Shown here: piece after piece, positions 31,680 to 39,074 of the stretch | How the letters are laid out: each line of letters begins with the position of its first letter | Numbering within the stretch: the first letter of the stretch is position 1 | Assembly (NCBI RefSeq): GCF_900099965.1 | Contig: NZ_FNDJ01000001.1 | Span: forward strand, 419,766 to 483,765 | Origin: Nonomuraea jiangxiensis | Lineage (GTDB): Bacteria; Actinomycetota; Actinomycetes; Streptosporangiales; Streptosporangiaceae | Reading direction: 5' to 3' | DNA: 64,000 nucleotides | Notes under the pieces: model-generated | Database searches by the model: none | What the model saw: only the letters and a program-made list of their open reading frames with translations | What the model was told of the DNA's origin: nothing | Translations under genes and position numbers: made by a program

Positions 31680-32720
31680 ATGATCGGCATGGATGACGGG
31701 CCCAAGGCCCCGCCGACCCTGCACGACGTCGCCCGGGAGGCAGGCGTCTCCATCGCCACGGCGTCACGCGCGCTCAACGGCAGCTCGCGCAACGTCCGAT
31801 CGGAGAACGCCTCCCGGGTGCGGGCCGCAGCGGCCAAGCTCGACTACGAGCCGCACCTGTCGGCGCAGGCCATCGCGAAGGGCTCGACCAGGACCGTCGC
31901 GCTGGTGGTGCGCGACGTCGCCGATCCCTACTTCTCCTCCATCGCCGCCGGGGTCACCCAGGCGGCGCAGGAGTGCCGGCTCATCGTCACCATGGCGGTG
32001 GCCGGCGGCTCGCCCGAGCGGGAACTGGAGATCGTCAGGACGCTGCGCGGCCGACGCCCCCGCGTCATCATCGTCGCCGGCAGCCGGGTGGACGGCTCCG
32101 GCACCAGGGGCACCCTTGTCGAGGAGCTGACGGAATACCGTACGGCGGGCGGGCGGGTCGTCCTGATCAGCCAGCGGGACCTGCCGTTCGGCACGGTCAC
32201 GATCGACAACCGGGGCGGCGCCGAGCGGCTGGCGCGGGCGCTGCTCGCGGCGGGCTACCGGCGCTTCGCGGTCCTCCACGCGCAGGAACGGATCCGTACG
32301 TCCCGCGAGCGCCACGACGGCTTCCTCGCCGGGCTGCGCCACGCCGGGGTGCCGGAGCCGCTCGCGATCGAGACCGGCTTCACCCGCGCGGGCGGCTACG
32401 AGGCCGCGCGCCGGCTGGTGGAGCGGGGGGTGGCGGACGTGGAGGCGGTGTTCGCGGTCAACGACGTGATGGCGATCGGCGCCATGACGGGTCTCCGCGA
32501 CGCCGGGATCGTGCCCGGCCGGGACATCGGGGTGGCGGGCTTCGACGACATCGACGCGGCGGTGGACGTGGTCCCGGCCCTCACGACGGTGGCCGTGCCG
32601 CTGCGCGAGGCCGGCCTGACGGCGATGCGCCTCGCGCTGTCGGACGAGGAGACGGCCGACCACTCCCTGCCGACCAACGTCGTCCTCCGCGAGAGCACCC
32701 CGCCCCGACCACCCACCTGA
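31680..32720 (+). CDS. LacI-family transcriptional regulator
   Basis: A 346-residue regulator; ATG 31680 or 31689 (MDDGPKAPP) are both possible, neither with a strong ribosome site. HTH: PTLHDVAREAGVSIATASRALNGSSRNVRSENASRV; effector domain: TVALVVRDVADPYFSSIAAGVTQAA, PRVIIVAGSRVDG, FGTVTIDNRGGAERLARALLAAGYRRFAVLH, AVFAVNDVMAIGAMTGLRDAG and VAGFDDIDAAVDVVPALTTVAVPL. It closes the Gfo/Idh - DUF6807 - cupin cluster, 5 nt after the cupin stop, so it is probably in the same transcript; together with the first LacI gene it brackets the cluster. The stop lies inside a 12-bp minisatellite. Confidence 0.92.
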   Translation: MIGMDDGPKAPPTLHDVAREAGVSIATASRALNGSSRNVRSENASRVRAAAAKLDYEPHLSAQAIAKGSTRTVALVVRDVADPYFSSIAAGVTQAAQECRLIVTMAVAGGSPERELEIVRTLRGRRPRVIIVAGSRVDGSGTRGTLVEELTEYRTAGGRVVLISQRDLPFGTVTIDNRGGAERLARALLAAGYRRFAVLHAQERIRTSRERHDGFLAGLRHAGVPEPLAIETGFTRAGGYEAARRLVERGVADVEAVFAVNDVMAIGAMTGLRDAGIVPGRDIGVAGFDDIDAAVDVVPALTTVAVPLREAGLTAMRLALSDEETADHSLPTNVVLRESTPPRPPT

Positions 32721-32768
32721 GCCCCCACCTGAGCCCCCACCTGAGCCCCCACCTGAGCCCCCACCTGA
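32713..32768. repeat. 12-bp minisatellite spanning the LacI stop codon
   Basis: Four perfect copies of GCCCCCACCTGA (32721-32768), preceded by a partial copy whose TGA is the stop codon of the LacI gene and followed by a degenerate copy. Every unit carries TGA in the same frame, so gain or loss of units cannot extend the protein. Confidence 0.95.
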
Positions 32769-32829
32769 GCCCCCGCCCCCCTGAACGCACCCCGCTGACC
32801 GCCCACCGCTTCGCCCTGCCGGCTCGGCG

Positions 32830-33858
32830 TCAGCGGCGGAACAGGTCCAGCAGTTCCTCCGCCCGCTCAGTGCGGGCGATCCACACCTCGCGGCCCCGCC
32901 GCTCCCGCGTGATGAGCCGCCCCGCCCGCAGCCGGTCGCAGTGGTACGTGAGGCCGCTGGGCGCGATCCTCATGCCGGTCGCCAGCATGGACATGGTCAT
33001 GGGCTGGTCGAGCGCGCAGAGCAGGTCGGCACGGACGGGCCCGACGAGCGCCGACAACTCGTCCACGGCCGGCGCCATGGGCTCGCGCCACAACGCCTCC
33101 ACCCCGGGGACGGGGTAGGCGATCCACACCGCCTCCGGGTCGTCCAGGCTGAAGATCACCGACTCCCGGCCGGCCAGCATCGGCACCAGGACGATGTCCC
33201 GGGCGCCCAGGTCGTACGTGCCGGCCTCGGTGCCGGAGATGAGCAGGCCGCGCTCCCCGTACGTGATGCGCTCGCTGAGCGCCCCCAGCAGCAGCTCGGC
33301 CCCGCCGCGTACGGTGGCGATGCCCACCCGCTGGACCTCCCGGTCCAGCAGCGAGCGGGCCTGCTTCCACAGGGGCTCCGTGGTGTTCCACACCTCGGAC
33401 AGCGCGCCCGCGTAGCCGCGCAGCCAGTGGGCGGGGCGCGCGGCGGCCGAGCGCCAGTGGGCCGGCGGCTCTCCCGGGCCGAACGTCCGTTCCAGGTCCT
33501 TGACCAGGTTCTCCGGCGGGAAGTCGCGCAACGCGGTGATCTGCGCCTGCACCGTGACGTCGCCGTCGGCGGGCGTACGCGGCACCAGGAAGTCGGGTGC
33601 GACCGGGTGGCCCGGCGCGCCCAGCGGACGTACCGCCTCGTGGCCGATCCGGCCGACTCGGGAGCCGATCGCCCGCCGCCAGGGCTCGGGCAGGCCACGG
33701 CGGCGGCCGGCGAGGGCGTCGGCGGCCATGGCGAGGGCGGTCAGCGTGGGCGAGATGGAAATGGAGAGCTGAGGTGTGGAGCGGACGCGCAGCTCGCTCC
33801 ACCCCTTCGTCCTGGTGACTTGAGCCCCCGCGGGCAGGACTTTCGACAGGGAGTGCAT
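32830..33858 (-). CDS. ArsR-type winged-helix transcriptional regulator with large N-terminal domain
   Basis: A 342-residue protein. The first 250 residues are an effector-like region without membrane segments (LSISISPTLTALAMAADALAGRRRGLPEPWRRA, ITALRDFPPENLVKDLERTFGPGEPPAHWRS, WKQARSLLDREVQRVGIATVRGGAELLLGALSERI). The C-terminal 75 residues are a winged helix: LVGPVRADLLCALDQPMTMSMLATGMRIAPSGLTYHCDRLRAGRLITRERRGREVWIARTERAEELL, close to ArsR/SmtB recognition helices. This architecture is common in actinobacterial DUF5937/ArsR proteins of unknown signal. It is monocistronic and convergent with the LacI gene. Confidence 0.85.
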   Translation of the reverse strand: MHSLSKVLPAGAQVTRTKGWSELRVRSTPQLSISISPTLTALAMAADALAGRRRGLPEPWRRAIGSRVGRIGHEAVRPLGAPGHPVAPDFLVPRTPADGDVTVQAQITALRDFPPENLVKDLERTFGPGEPPAHWRSAAARPAHWLRGYAGALSEVWNTTEPLWKQARSLLDREVQRVGIATVRGGAELLLGALSERITYGERGLLISGTEAGTYDLGARDIVLVPMLAGRESVIFSLDDPEAVWIAYPVPGVEALWREPMAPAVDELSALVGPVRADLLCALDQPMTMSMLATGMRIAPSGLTYHCDRLRAGRLITRERRGREVWIARTERAEELLDLFRR

Positions 33859-34424
33859 TGCCGGAGAGACGCCTCAACTATTACGTGATGCGAACGCTCC
33901 TGCTTTCGATGGCATTATTCCGCTCGATGATCGCGTCCATGAAATACGTCCCCCTGTGTGCTGCCGTAATGCCGGATTCACCGGTCACACGGCAACTTAC
34001 GCCCTTTCGCTAACCTGCGGCTTTCACATCCCTTACACTGCCCTGTCACGTATCTGTCCCAGTTATCCCCGCCACCCTCGGGACAGCCTCCCGGCGCCCC
34101 TCGCCCTCGTCTTCACGGGAATTCCGGTTCGCAAGGAAACACAATGTCGGTCATCCGTCAACCGGCCTGATCCGGCCGCGACCAGCCCCCTGTGCCTGCC
34201 CCTGGCGGCCGGCCGCGTTGGTTCTTTGCCACCGGAACGTAGGTCCCTTTCACACGGGTGAAGAGATCGCTGCCCGGGGGTGGAGTTTTTCACCACGGTC
34301 ATCCAGAAGAACCACTGGCCGGTGCCCCCATCGGGATGGAAAGCTGCCCGCAACCGCCCCGGTCCTCCTGCGAACGGATGGCCGGGGTGGAACCCCTGCA
34401 GGGTGCACCGGAAGGAGTGCGACG
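33859..34424 (+). other. 566-bp region without a supported gene
   Basis: Between the divergent ArsR-type regulator and the DUF397-like gene. The left 200 bp are AT-richer than the surroundings (33890-34060) and probably hold the promoters. An eight-codon frame after AAGGAA at 34144 is not supported. The right 200 bp contain small hairpins, such as TTCAC/GTGAA near 34248 and GGTG/CACC near 34283, suggesting a structured 5' leader for the DUF397-like gene. No known riboswitch could be recognised. Confidence 0.4.
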
Positions 34425-34613
34425 ATGACGCAAGACGCCGGCCGCGTCGCGGCGAAGCGGATCAATGACCACGTGGAGCTGATCCACGGGGACAGCCCGG
34501 ACACAGTGTTGGAAGTGCCTCGCCGTGACTGGGAGCGCTTCACCGCGGCAGTCAAGTCGGGAGCCTTCGATCTGGAGTCACTCGAACGGGAGGCCGAAGA
34601 GCACGTCGCCTGA
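34425..34613 (+). CDS. Short DUF397-like protein, 62 aa
   Basis: ATG 34425 follows AAGGAG with 7-nt spacing. The protein reads VAAKRINDHVELIHGDSPDTVLEVPRRDWERFTAAVKSGAFDLE. The segment ExPRRDWERFxxAVKxGxFD is the C-terminal half of DUF397, a family of small proteins that in actinobacteria usually accompany XRE/Scr1-type regulators. The usual N-terminal WRKSSYS half is absent and no XRE partner is adjacent, so it is either a short variant or an orphan. Cytoplasmic, acidic. Followed by a strong hairpin terminator at 34660-34691. Confidence 0.7.
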   Translation: MTQDAGRVAAKRINDHVELIHGDSPDTVLEVPRRDWERFTAAVKSGAFDLESLEREAEEHVA

Positions 34614-34659
34614 CGTACTCGCCGGCACCACAGGGGCGTCCGTTCTCGCGCAGGGGAGC

Positions 34660-34691
34660 GGGCGCCCTCTCGCGTGTCCGCCAGGGCGCCC
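34660..34691 (+). terminator. Hairpin terminator after the DUF397-like gene
   Basis: GGGCGCCCT (34660-34668) and AGGGCGCCC (34683-34691) form a 9-bp GC stem with a 14-nt loop, 47 nt after the stop. Confidence 0.55.
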
Positions 34692-34805
34692 CGCCCACGC
34701 CAAGTTTGGCACGCATTGCACGCTCTGCGACACAAGAGGCCATGGACGATGGAAAGGCCGGAGGTGATCCTTACAGTCGCAAAACTCCCCAGAAAAGGAC
34801 AAAGG

Positions 34806-35405
34806 ATGTTTCGAGTGAGGACACGCATCGGAGCCGTGGTGGTCGCGGGGCTGATGACCTTAACGGGTTTCAGTCTCACGTCGGGGAACGCCATGGCCAG
34901 GACTGCCGAACCGAGCGCCGCGCAGGCCGGGCCGGCGAGTGGTGAACCGGCCGACCCCTCAGCCGGAAACCCGCCGGCCCAGCGAACAGGCGAGAGCTCC
35001 GCCGCGGATCTGCTGGAACTTCGCAACCAGTGGTACGACTTGTGCATGTCCGCGCGCGGGGGTGCCGGCGAACGCCCGGTCTTCGTCACCACGTGCGGCG
35101 GCTGGTTAGACCAGCGCTGGGTACGCGAACCGATACCGAACTCCCCGTACACCCGTTTTCGCAACTACGCGCTCCAGCTGTGCCTCGCCGCCCGAGGGAA
35201 CACCGCCGCTGTCGCCACAACGTGTGGCACTGGAGCGCAATGGCCCGACCAGCTCTGGGTGGTCCTCATCAACGACTGGGGCAACTACCAACTCGGGAAC
35301 GCTGCCTCAGGGTTGTGCCTGGGGGTCAGCGCTTCGGGTGAGGCACCGGTGCGAGCGACCACATGCGCCGACAGGCAGGACCAGACCTGGATGCCGTACC
35401 CCTAG
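34806..35405 (+). CDS. Secreted ricin B-type beta-trefoil lectin-like protein
   Basis: A 199-residue protein; ATG 34806 follows AGGACAAAGG and starts a signal peptide (IGAVVVAGLMTLTGFSLTSGNAMA). A Pro/Ala/Ser-rich linker (residues ~35-65) leads into one beta-trefoil of about 130 residues with the three QxW-type repeats: LDQRWV, DQLWVV and DQTWMP, each preceded by the C-L/M-x-A/G strand (WYDLCMSARG, LQLCLAARG, SGLCLGVSASG) and followed by conserved TTC. Ricin-type trefoils bind galactose-like sugars; no catalytic domain is attached. Base composition is a little less GC-rich than the neighbours. Remnants of mobile DNA begin immediately after the stop. Confidence 0.85.
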   Translation: MFRVRTRIGAVVVAGLMTLTGFSLTSGNAMARTAEPSAAQAGPASGEPADPSAGNPPAQRTGESSAADLLELRNQWYDLCMSARGGAGERPVFVTTCGGWLDQRWVREPIPNSPYTRFRNYALQLCLAARGNTAAVATTCGTGAQWPDQLWVVLINDWGNYQLGNAASGLCLGVSASGEAPVRATTCADRQDQTWMPYP

Positions 35406-35790
35406 CTACTTGCCCCTGAAAAAGGCTGGTGAGCCTTGATCAACCGGCTGTAGATGCCGGCGAACGTGGATGCGGTGTGCCGGGATGGTCCGTGGGCGCG
35501 CCCCGGGCCCCAGGTCACCCGCTGATAACCGTCATCCGTTGGAGGTTGTAAGCGAAGATCCCGAGCGCTGCCCAGATTCGTGCGCCTTTGGCCCATTCCA
35601 CGATCAGGTTCAATCCGGGCAGTTCGGTGCTGCTCTTCGTCCGGAACACCCGGTCGCCGATCTTCGGGTCGATCTCGTCGCCGGTCTTCAGCAGCGCAAC
35701 CAGCATCCGCGCGTCCGACAGCGTCAGTTTCCCCGTCTGGGTCAGCTTTCGGCCTTCGCCCACCCACTCGGTGAACGCTCACAACTCCTC
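35406..35790 (-). pseudogene. Chimeric remnant: hypothetical-protein fragment joined to a transposase C terminus
   Basis: Leftward, the stretch 35790-35577 encodes FTEWVGEGRKLTQTGKLTLSDARMLVALL, TGDEIDPKIGDRVFRTKSS and ELPGLNLIVEWAKGARI, a conserved N-terminal segment of a large actinobacterial protein of unknown function; an in-frame stop lies just upstream (EEL, stop, AFTEW). In mid-domain the frame switches to WAALGIFAYNLQRMTVISG, a typical C-terminal end of a DDE transposase, and stops at 35515. In another frame the sequence runs on to FFRGK followed by TAG at 35406, again transposase-like. This looks like an insertion junction followed by decay. The family names are from memory of similar proteins. 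Confidence 0.55.
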
Positions 35791-35889
35791 TTGCATAGCG
35801 TTCAGAGTATGGCGCGGCGTTCGCCTCAGCCGCCCGCGCGATGCGAACGAGCCCTTCCTGGCTCATGGACACCCGTAGGATCGGGTGCC

Positions 35890-37188
35890 GTGGCGAAGAA
35901 GCGTAAAGCGAAGGCAAGCCCCACGCGGGGGGTCAGCGGTCATCCTGCCCGGCGCGCGCTGCAACTCGCGGCCCGTCAGCCCGCACCTGATCGTCGTTCC
36001 GGGCTGCTTGAGTCGCTGCTGGGGACCGCTGGGGATCAATGGTGGCCGGAGTCCCAGAATGCGATCATCGAGCGCCTCGCCGACCTGCCGGCCCACTCGC
36101 CTCTGCGGCTGGAGAACGCCGTCGTCGACCTGGTCGGCGAGGAGCTGTGGACACGTACCCAGACCGAGACCATGGGTTTCCACTGGGACCAGTACCTGGC
36201 CGCTCTGGCCGATCTCGTCCGCGACAAGATCCAGATCGGCGCGCGCACCGGCGGGCAGGTGGATGACCTGTGGCAGCTGCTGCACGGGCTGGCCGCGATG
36301 ACCCCGCCGTCCAGCGGGCAGATGCTGCGCCGCGACCCCGACCTCGCCGTTCGAGAAGCCATCAAGGACACCACGGCGGCCTTGGCCAAGGCCGGCATCG
36401 CTCCCGAGTGGCCGAGTGACGTTCTCCGGGCCGCTCCGGCTGGGGAGCCACTGCTGCTGGCTGACGCGTACGGTTCGCGGTACGCGCTCCTGGCCCCCTT
36501 CACCTGGGGCGAGCAGGACCCGCACTGGTACTGCTGGGACATCGACCGCTGCACCGGAGACCGGGTCGTGCACGCCGGCGTATTCGCCTCACCGCAGGAA
36601 GCGTTGGCTGAGTGGCGAGCCGCCGTCGGGACGCACGCGGCACCCGCCTTTGCCCAACCGGCTCCGTGCGACCAGGCCAAAGCCCGCGACCTGCTGGATC
36701 CGCTGTGCCGTTCTGACCTCGTGGGTGCCCTGCTGTTCGGCGGTGAGTCGCGACAGCTCATCGCCGAGCATTTCCGCCTGCGCCAGCGCGCCCGCGCGCT
36801 CTGCGAGTCGTTCACCGTCGCTCCCGAGCCCAGGCTTCAGCAGGACCTGAACCCGATCATCGACGACTTCGCCGCCTGGCTACGCGATCGAGATGACCGC
36901 AGCCCCGAACGGGAAGACGTCGCCACGCTCGCCGACAGTTGGTCCCACCTGTCCGGGCCCGGCTACTATGCCTGCTCCCCGCATCGGATCGAGCACGCCG
37001 TGGTCCTCGTCGCGGACGGGTACATCGAGAAGTACGCCGAGGCTGTACTCGATCTGCTGCCGCAGTGGGTCGAATGGTGCATCGAGCGCACGGGCCTGAC
37101 CGGCGAACTGGCAGAGCGATCCCGCCGGGCAGCCGCGAACAACCGGTGGGACGGATCCGACAGCATGGACCTGCGCCGCATCGAATAG
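35890..37188 (+). CDS. Hypothetical protein, 432 aa, accessory region
   Basis: A cytoplasmic protein from GTG 35890 (AKKRKAKASPTRG, a basic start); the frame extends upstream but there overlaps the transposase remnant. TAGGAT (35876-35881) is a fair -10 element 8 nt before the GTG, suggesting a leaderless mRNA. Visible segments: GDQWWPESQNAIIERLADLPAHSPLRLENAVVDLVGEELW, GFHWDQYLAALADLVRD, a middle region YGSRYALLAPFTWGEQDPHWYCWDIDRCTGDRVVHAG, and ESWSHLSGPGYYACSP-like text near the end followed by helical VADGYIEKYAEAVLDLLPQWVEWCIERTGL. No known catalytic motif. Codon use is slightly less GC-biased than the core genes. Family not recognised. Confidence 0.65.
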   Translation: MAKKRKAKASPTRGVSGHPARRALQLAARQPAPDRRSGLLESLLGTAGDQWWPESQNAIIERLADLPAHSPLRLENAVVDLVGEELWTRTQTETMGFHWDQYLAALADLVRDKIQIGARTGGQVDDLWQLLHGLAAMTPPSSGQMLRRDPDLAVREAIKDTTAALAKAGIAPEWPSDVLRAAPAGEPLLLADAYGSRYALLAPFTWGEQDPHWYCWDIDRCTGDRVVHAGVFASPQEALAEWRAAVGTHAAPAFAQPAPCDQAKARDLLDPLCRSDLVGALLFGGESRQLIAEHFRLRQRARALCESFTVAPEPRLQQDLNPIIDDFAAWLRDRDDRSPEREDVATLADSWSHLSGPGYYACSPHRIEHAVVLVADGYIEKYAEAVLDLLPQWVEWCIERTGLTGELAERSRRAAANNRWDGSDSMDLRRIE

Positions 37189-37250
37189 GGCGGGCCGTTG
37201 CGCTTTCCGCGTCATGTGGTTCAGGGACTGAGCGGCGGCAAGATGGTTGG

Positions 37251-37740
37251 TCAGGGGCTGATCGCCGAGGAGCAGAGACGCGTTCTCACGGGTTTGCGCC
37301 TTCCGGTCGAAAGTTGCGCGAGCGTGGGGTGCCGGCTGTCACGAGTGCGTTTAGCAGGCGGCCGAAGGCGCTCAGGTCGGCGCGGCGCCATGGCGGAGAT
37401 CGTGGAGCCGGATCGGCGGTAGGCCCGCCAGGTAGGGCGGCCGGAGAAACCGGTCGGAGACATGCCGGGATGCGGCCGGTGGCCGTCGGGCTGGGTGGAG
37501 ACGAACTCGCCGTCGGTCCACGCCTCGCCCATGGCCAGCCGTTCTTGGCGTTGCTGCTGCCGGTGAACACGCAGCACCCGTGCGGTGTCGGTGTCCAGAG
37601 CGATGGTGCGCACCGAGGCGCCGGTCTTCGGAGTGCCCTCATGAACCTCCCAGGCCAGCTGCACGAGCTGCCAGATCACGGTCAAGGCATGGCCGTGGAG
37701 CCGGTGCACGTGACCCACCCGTACGATGTCTCGGCGCGGT
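37251..37740 (-). pseudogene. Tyrosine recombinase (integrase) remnant
   Basis: The leftward frame reads LVQLAWEVHEGTPKTGASVRTIALDTDTARVLRVHRQQQRQERLAMGEAWTDGEFVSTQPDGHRPHPG, a standard actinophage/ICE integrase segment before the catalytic C-terminal box. After HPG the frame is lost; in another frame AGLPPIRLHDLRHGAA (37436-37389) restores the box with the catalytic R and HxLR, then a stop follows. The N-terminal domain and the final Tyr are missing. It is a decayed integrase, marking an old mobile island between 34 and 43 kb. Confidence 0.75.
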
Positions 37741-38008
37741 CCACCGCCTGCACGCCCAGGGCGCGGAGATGTTAGTCGGGCGCGTACTCGTCGATCGCGG
37801 CCGTCTGACCTTCGACGAGGGGCTCGCCGGACGTCACGGAACGCACAGCCTCTTCCGAGAAGGATCACGTCAAATAGATTCTGAGCTCCTGGATTCCGTG
37901 AGGCGGGTCGCGGAGGGCGTGCAAGGAAAGCAGCCGGTCTCCTCGGTGCGGGCAAAGCGGTCGGCGATCTCCCTGAGATTCACCTGTCGAGGCCTGGGCA
38001 AGGGTCGT
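37741..38008. other. 268-bp stretch without a supported gene
   Basis: Lies between the integrase remnant and the MarR stop codon. Base composition is lower in GC than the flanks around 37850-37900 (CACGTCAAATAGATTC). Short open frames on both strands lack ribosome sites and similarity to known families. Probably debris of the same decayed element. Confidence 0.4.
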
Positions 38009-38422
38009 TCAGCGGCCCCGGGAGTCCACCATCAGAGACAACAGTCGTGTGAGTTCCCTGCGGTCATCCGGCTCGAGTTCCCGCAGGAAGGTCTCGCTGA
38101 CGGCGTCCGCTCGGGGGCGGGCGGCCGCGTAGATCTCCCGGCCCTTGTCCGTGAGCGACACGAACCGCCGTCGCCTGTCGCGTGGTTCGGTACGCCGCTC
38201 GACCACCCCCTGGGCCTCAAGCCGGGCAAGCAGATCCGCGAGCGTCGCCTTCGTGGAGGCGGCGGCCTCGACGAGCAAATTCTGTTCGAGCTCGGTGGCC
38301 TCCGCCAGGGCGGCCAGGACGGCGTACTGCGGCTTGGTCAGGTCCGGCAGGGCTCGCTGCCAGCGGATGCCGTGCTCCCGCAGGACCAGGCGCATCGCAT
38401 GGAAGGGGCGGTCGTCGAGCAT
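38009..38422 (-). CDS. MarR-family transcriptional regulator of the decarboxylase operon
   Basis: A 137-residue winged-helix regulator; ATG 38422 follows CGGAGG, and the upstream extension would run through its own operator and the vdcB gene. Body: FHAMRLVLREHGIRWQRALPDLTKPQYAVLAALAEATELEQNLLVEAAASTKATLADLLARLEAQGVVERRTEPRDRRRRFVSLTDKGREIYA, with the DPRDRRxxxVxLT wing signature seen as EPRDRRRRFVSLT. MarR regulators of this type release DNA on binding phenolic acids. It is divergent from the vdcB-C-D genes and two near-identical palindromes lie between them (38440-38493). Confidence 0.92.
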   Translation of the reverse strand: MLDDRPFHAMRLVLREHGIRWQRALPDLTKPQYAVLAALAEATELEQNLLVEAAASTKATLADLLARLEAQGVVERRTEPRDRRRRFVSLTDKGREIYAAARPRADAVSETFLRELEPDDRRELTRLLSLMVDSRGR

Positions 38423-38439
38423 GGAGCCTCCGGGTTGAC

Positions 38440-38493
38440 CGTTCGTGTACGAACGACTAGCGTACCCCTCGCGAAATTGTTCGTACACGAACG
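38440..38493. promoter_or_regulatory. Twin MarR operators
   Basis: Two near-palindromic sites: CGTTCGTGTACGAACG (38440-38455) and GTTCGTACACGAACG (38479-38493). The second is the reverse complement of the first over 15 bp; their centres are about 38 bp apart. One lies next to the MarR start, the other 11 nt before the vdcB start, so a single regulator can control both directions. Confidence 0.75.
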
Positions 38494-38504
38494 ATTGGAA
38501 GGGA

Positions 38505-39062
38505 ATGCGGCTCATCGTCGGCCTGACCGGGGCGACCGGCGTACCTGCCGGTGTCGCACTGCTCAATGCGCTGCGAGAGCTGGACGGCGTCGAGACCCAC
38601 CTGATCGTCTCCCGGTGGGCGCGGACCACGATCGAGCTCGAAACGGGCCTGCGGGTGCGGGAGGTAGAGGCTCTCGCCGACCGGATGCACGGGCCGGGAA
38701 ACCATGCCGCGTCCATCAGCTCCGGCTCGTTCCCGACGGACGGGATGATCGTCGCTCCGTGCAGCATGAAGACGCTGGCGTGCATCCGCGCGGGTTACGC
38801 CGACGGGCTGCTCGGCCGTGCGGCCGACGTCGTGCTTAAGGAACGCCGGCCGCTCGTGCTGGTCCCCAGGGAGACGCCGCTGAGCGAGATCCACCTGGAG
38901 AACAGGCTGGCGCTGTCCCGGATGGGCGCCCGGATCGTGCGGCCGATGCCGGCCTTCTACAACCGCCCGGAATCGGTCGCCGACATCGTCGACCACATCG
39001 TGACCCGCATTCTCGACCGGTCGGGCTGCCCTCTCCCCGGGAGAGGCGCTGGTGCGGCATGA
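38505..39062 (+). CDS. vdcB: UbiX/VdcB-type flavin prenyltransferase
   Basis: A 185-residue flavoprotein: MRLIVGLTGATGVPAGVALLNAL (phosphate-binding loop), HLIVSRWARTTIELETG, ISSGSFPTDGMIVAPCSMKTLACIRAGYADGLLGRAADVVLKERRPLVLVPRETPLSEIHLENRLALSRMGARIVRPMPAFYN. This is the complete UbiX core that prenylates FMN to give the cofactor used by UbiD decarboxylases. ATG 38505 follows GGAAGGG closely. It is the first gene of a vdcBCD-like operon (vanillate/4-hydroxybenzoate decarboxylase). The gene is intact although its partner vdcC is decayed. Confidence 0.92.
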   Translation: MRLIVGLTGATGVPAGVALLNALRELDGVETHLIVSRWARTTIELETGLRVREVEALADRMHGPGNHAASISSGSFPTDGMIVAPCSMKTLACIRAGYADGLLGRAADVVLKERRPLVLVPRETPLSEIHLENRLALSRMGARIVRPMPAFYNRPESVADIVDHIVTRILDRSGCPLPGRGAGAA

Positions 39063-39074
39063 CAAGGAGCCCTG

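Noticed and set aside
34310-34400. Cobalamin-riboswitch-like text (GCTGCCCGCAACCGC)
   Set aside because: Only one short core element resembles the B12 class; the other conserved boxes and a B12-related gene are absent.
34280-34468. 62-codon frame starting at GTG in the DUF397-like leader
   Set aside because: It overlaps the well-supported DUF397-like gene in another phase and its text (WPVPPSGWKAARNRPGPPANG) matches no family.
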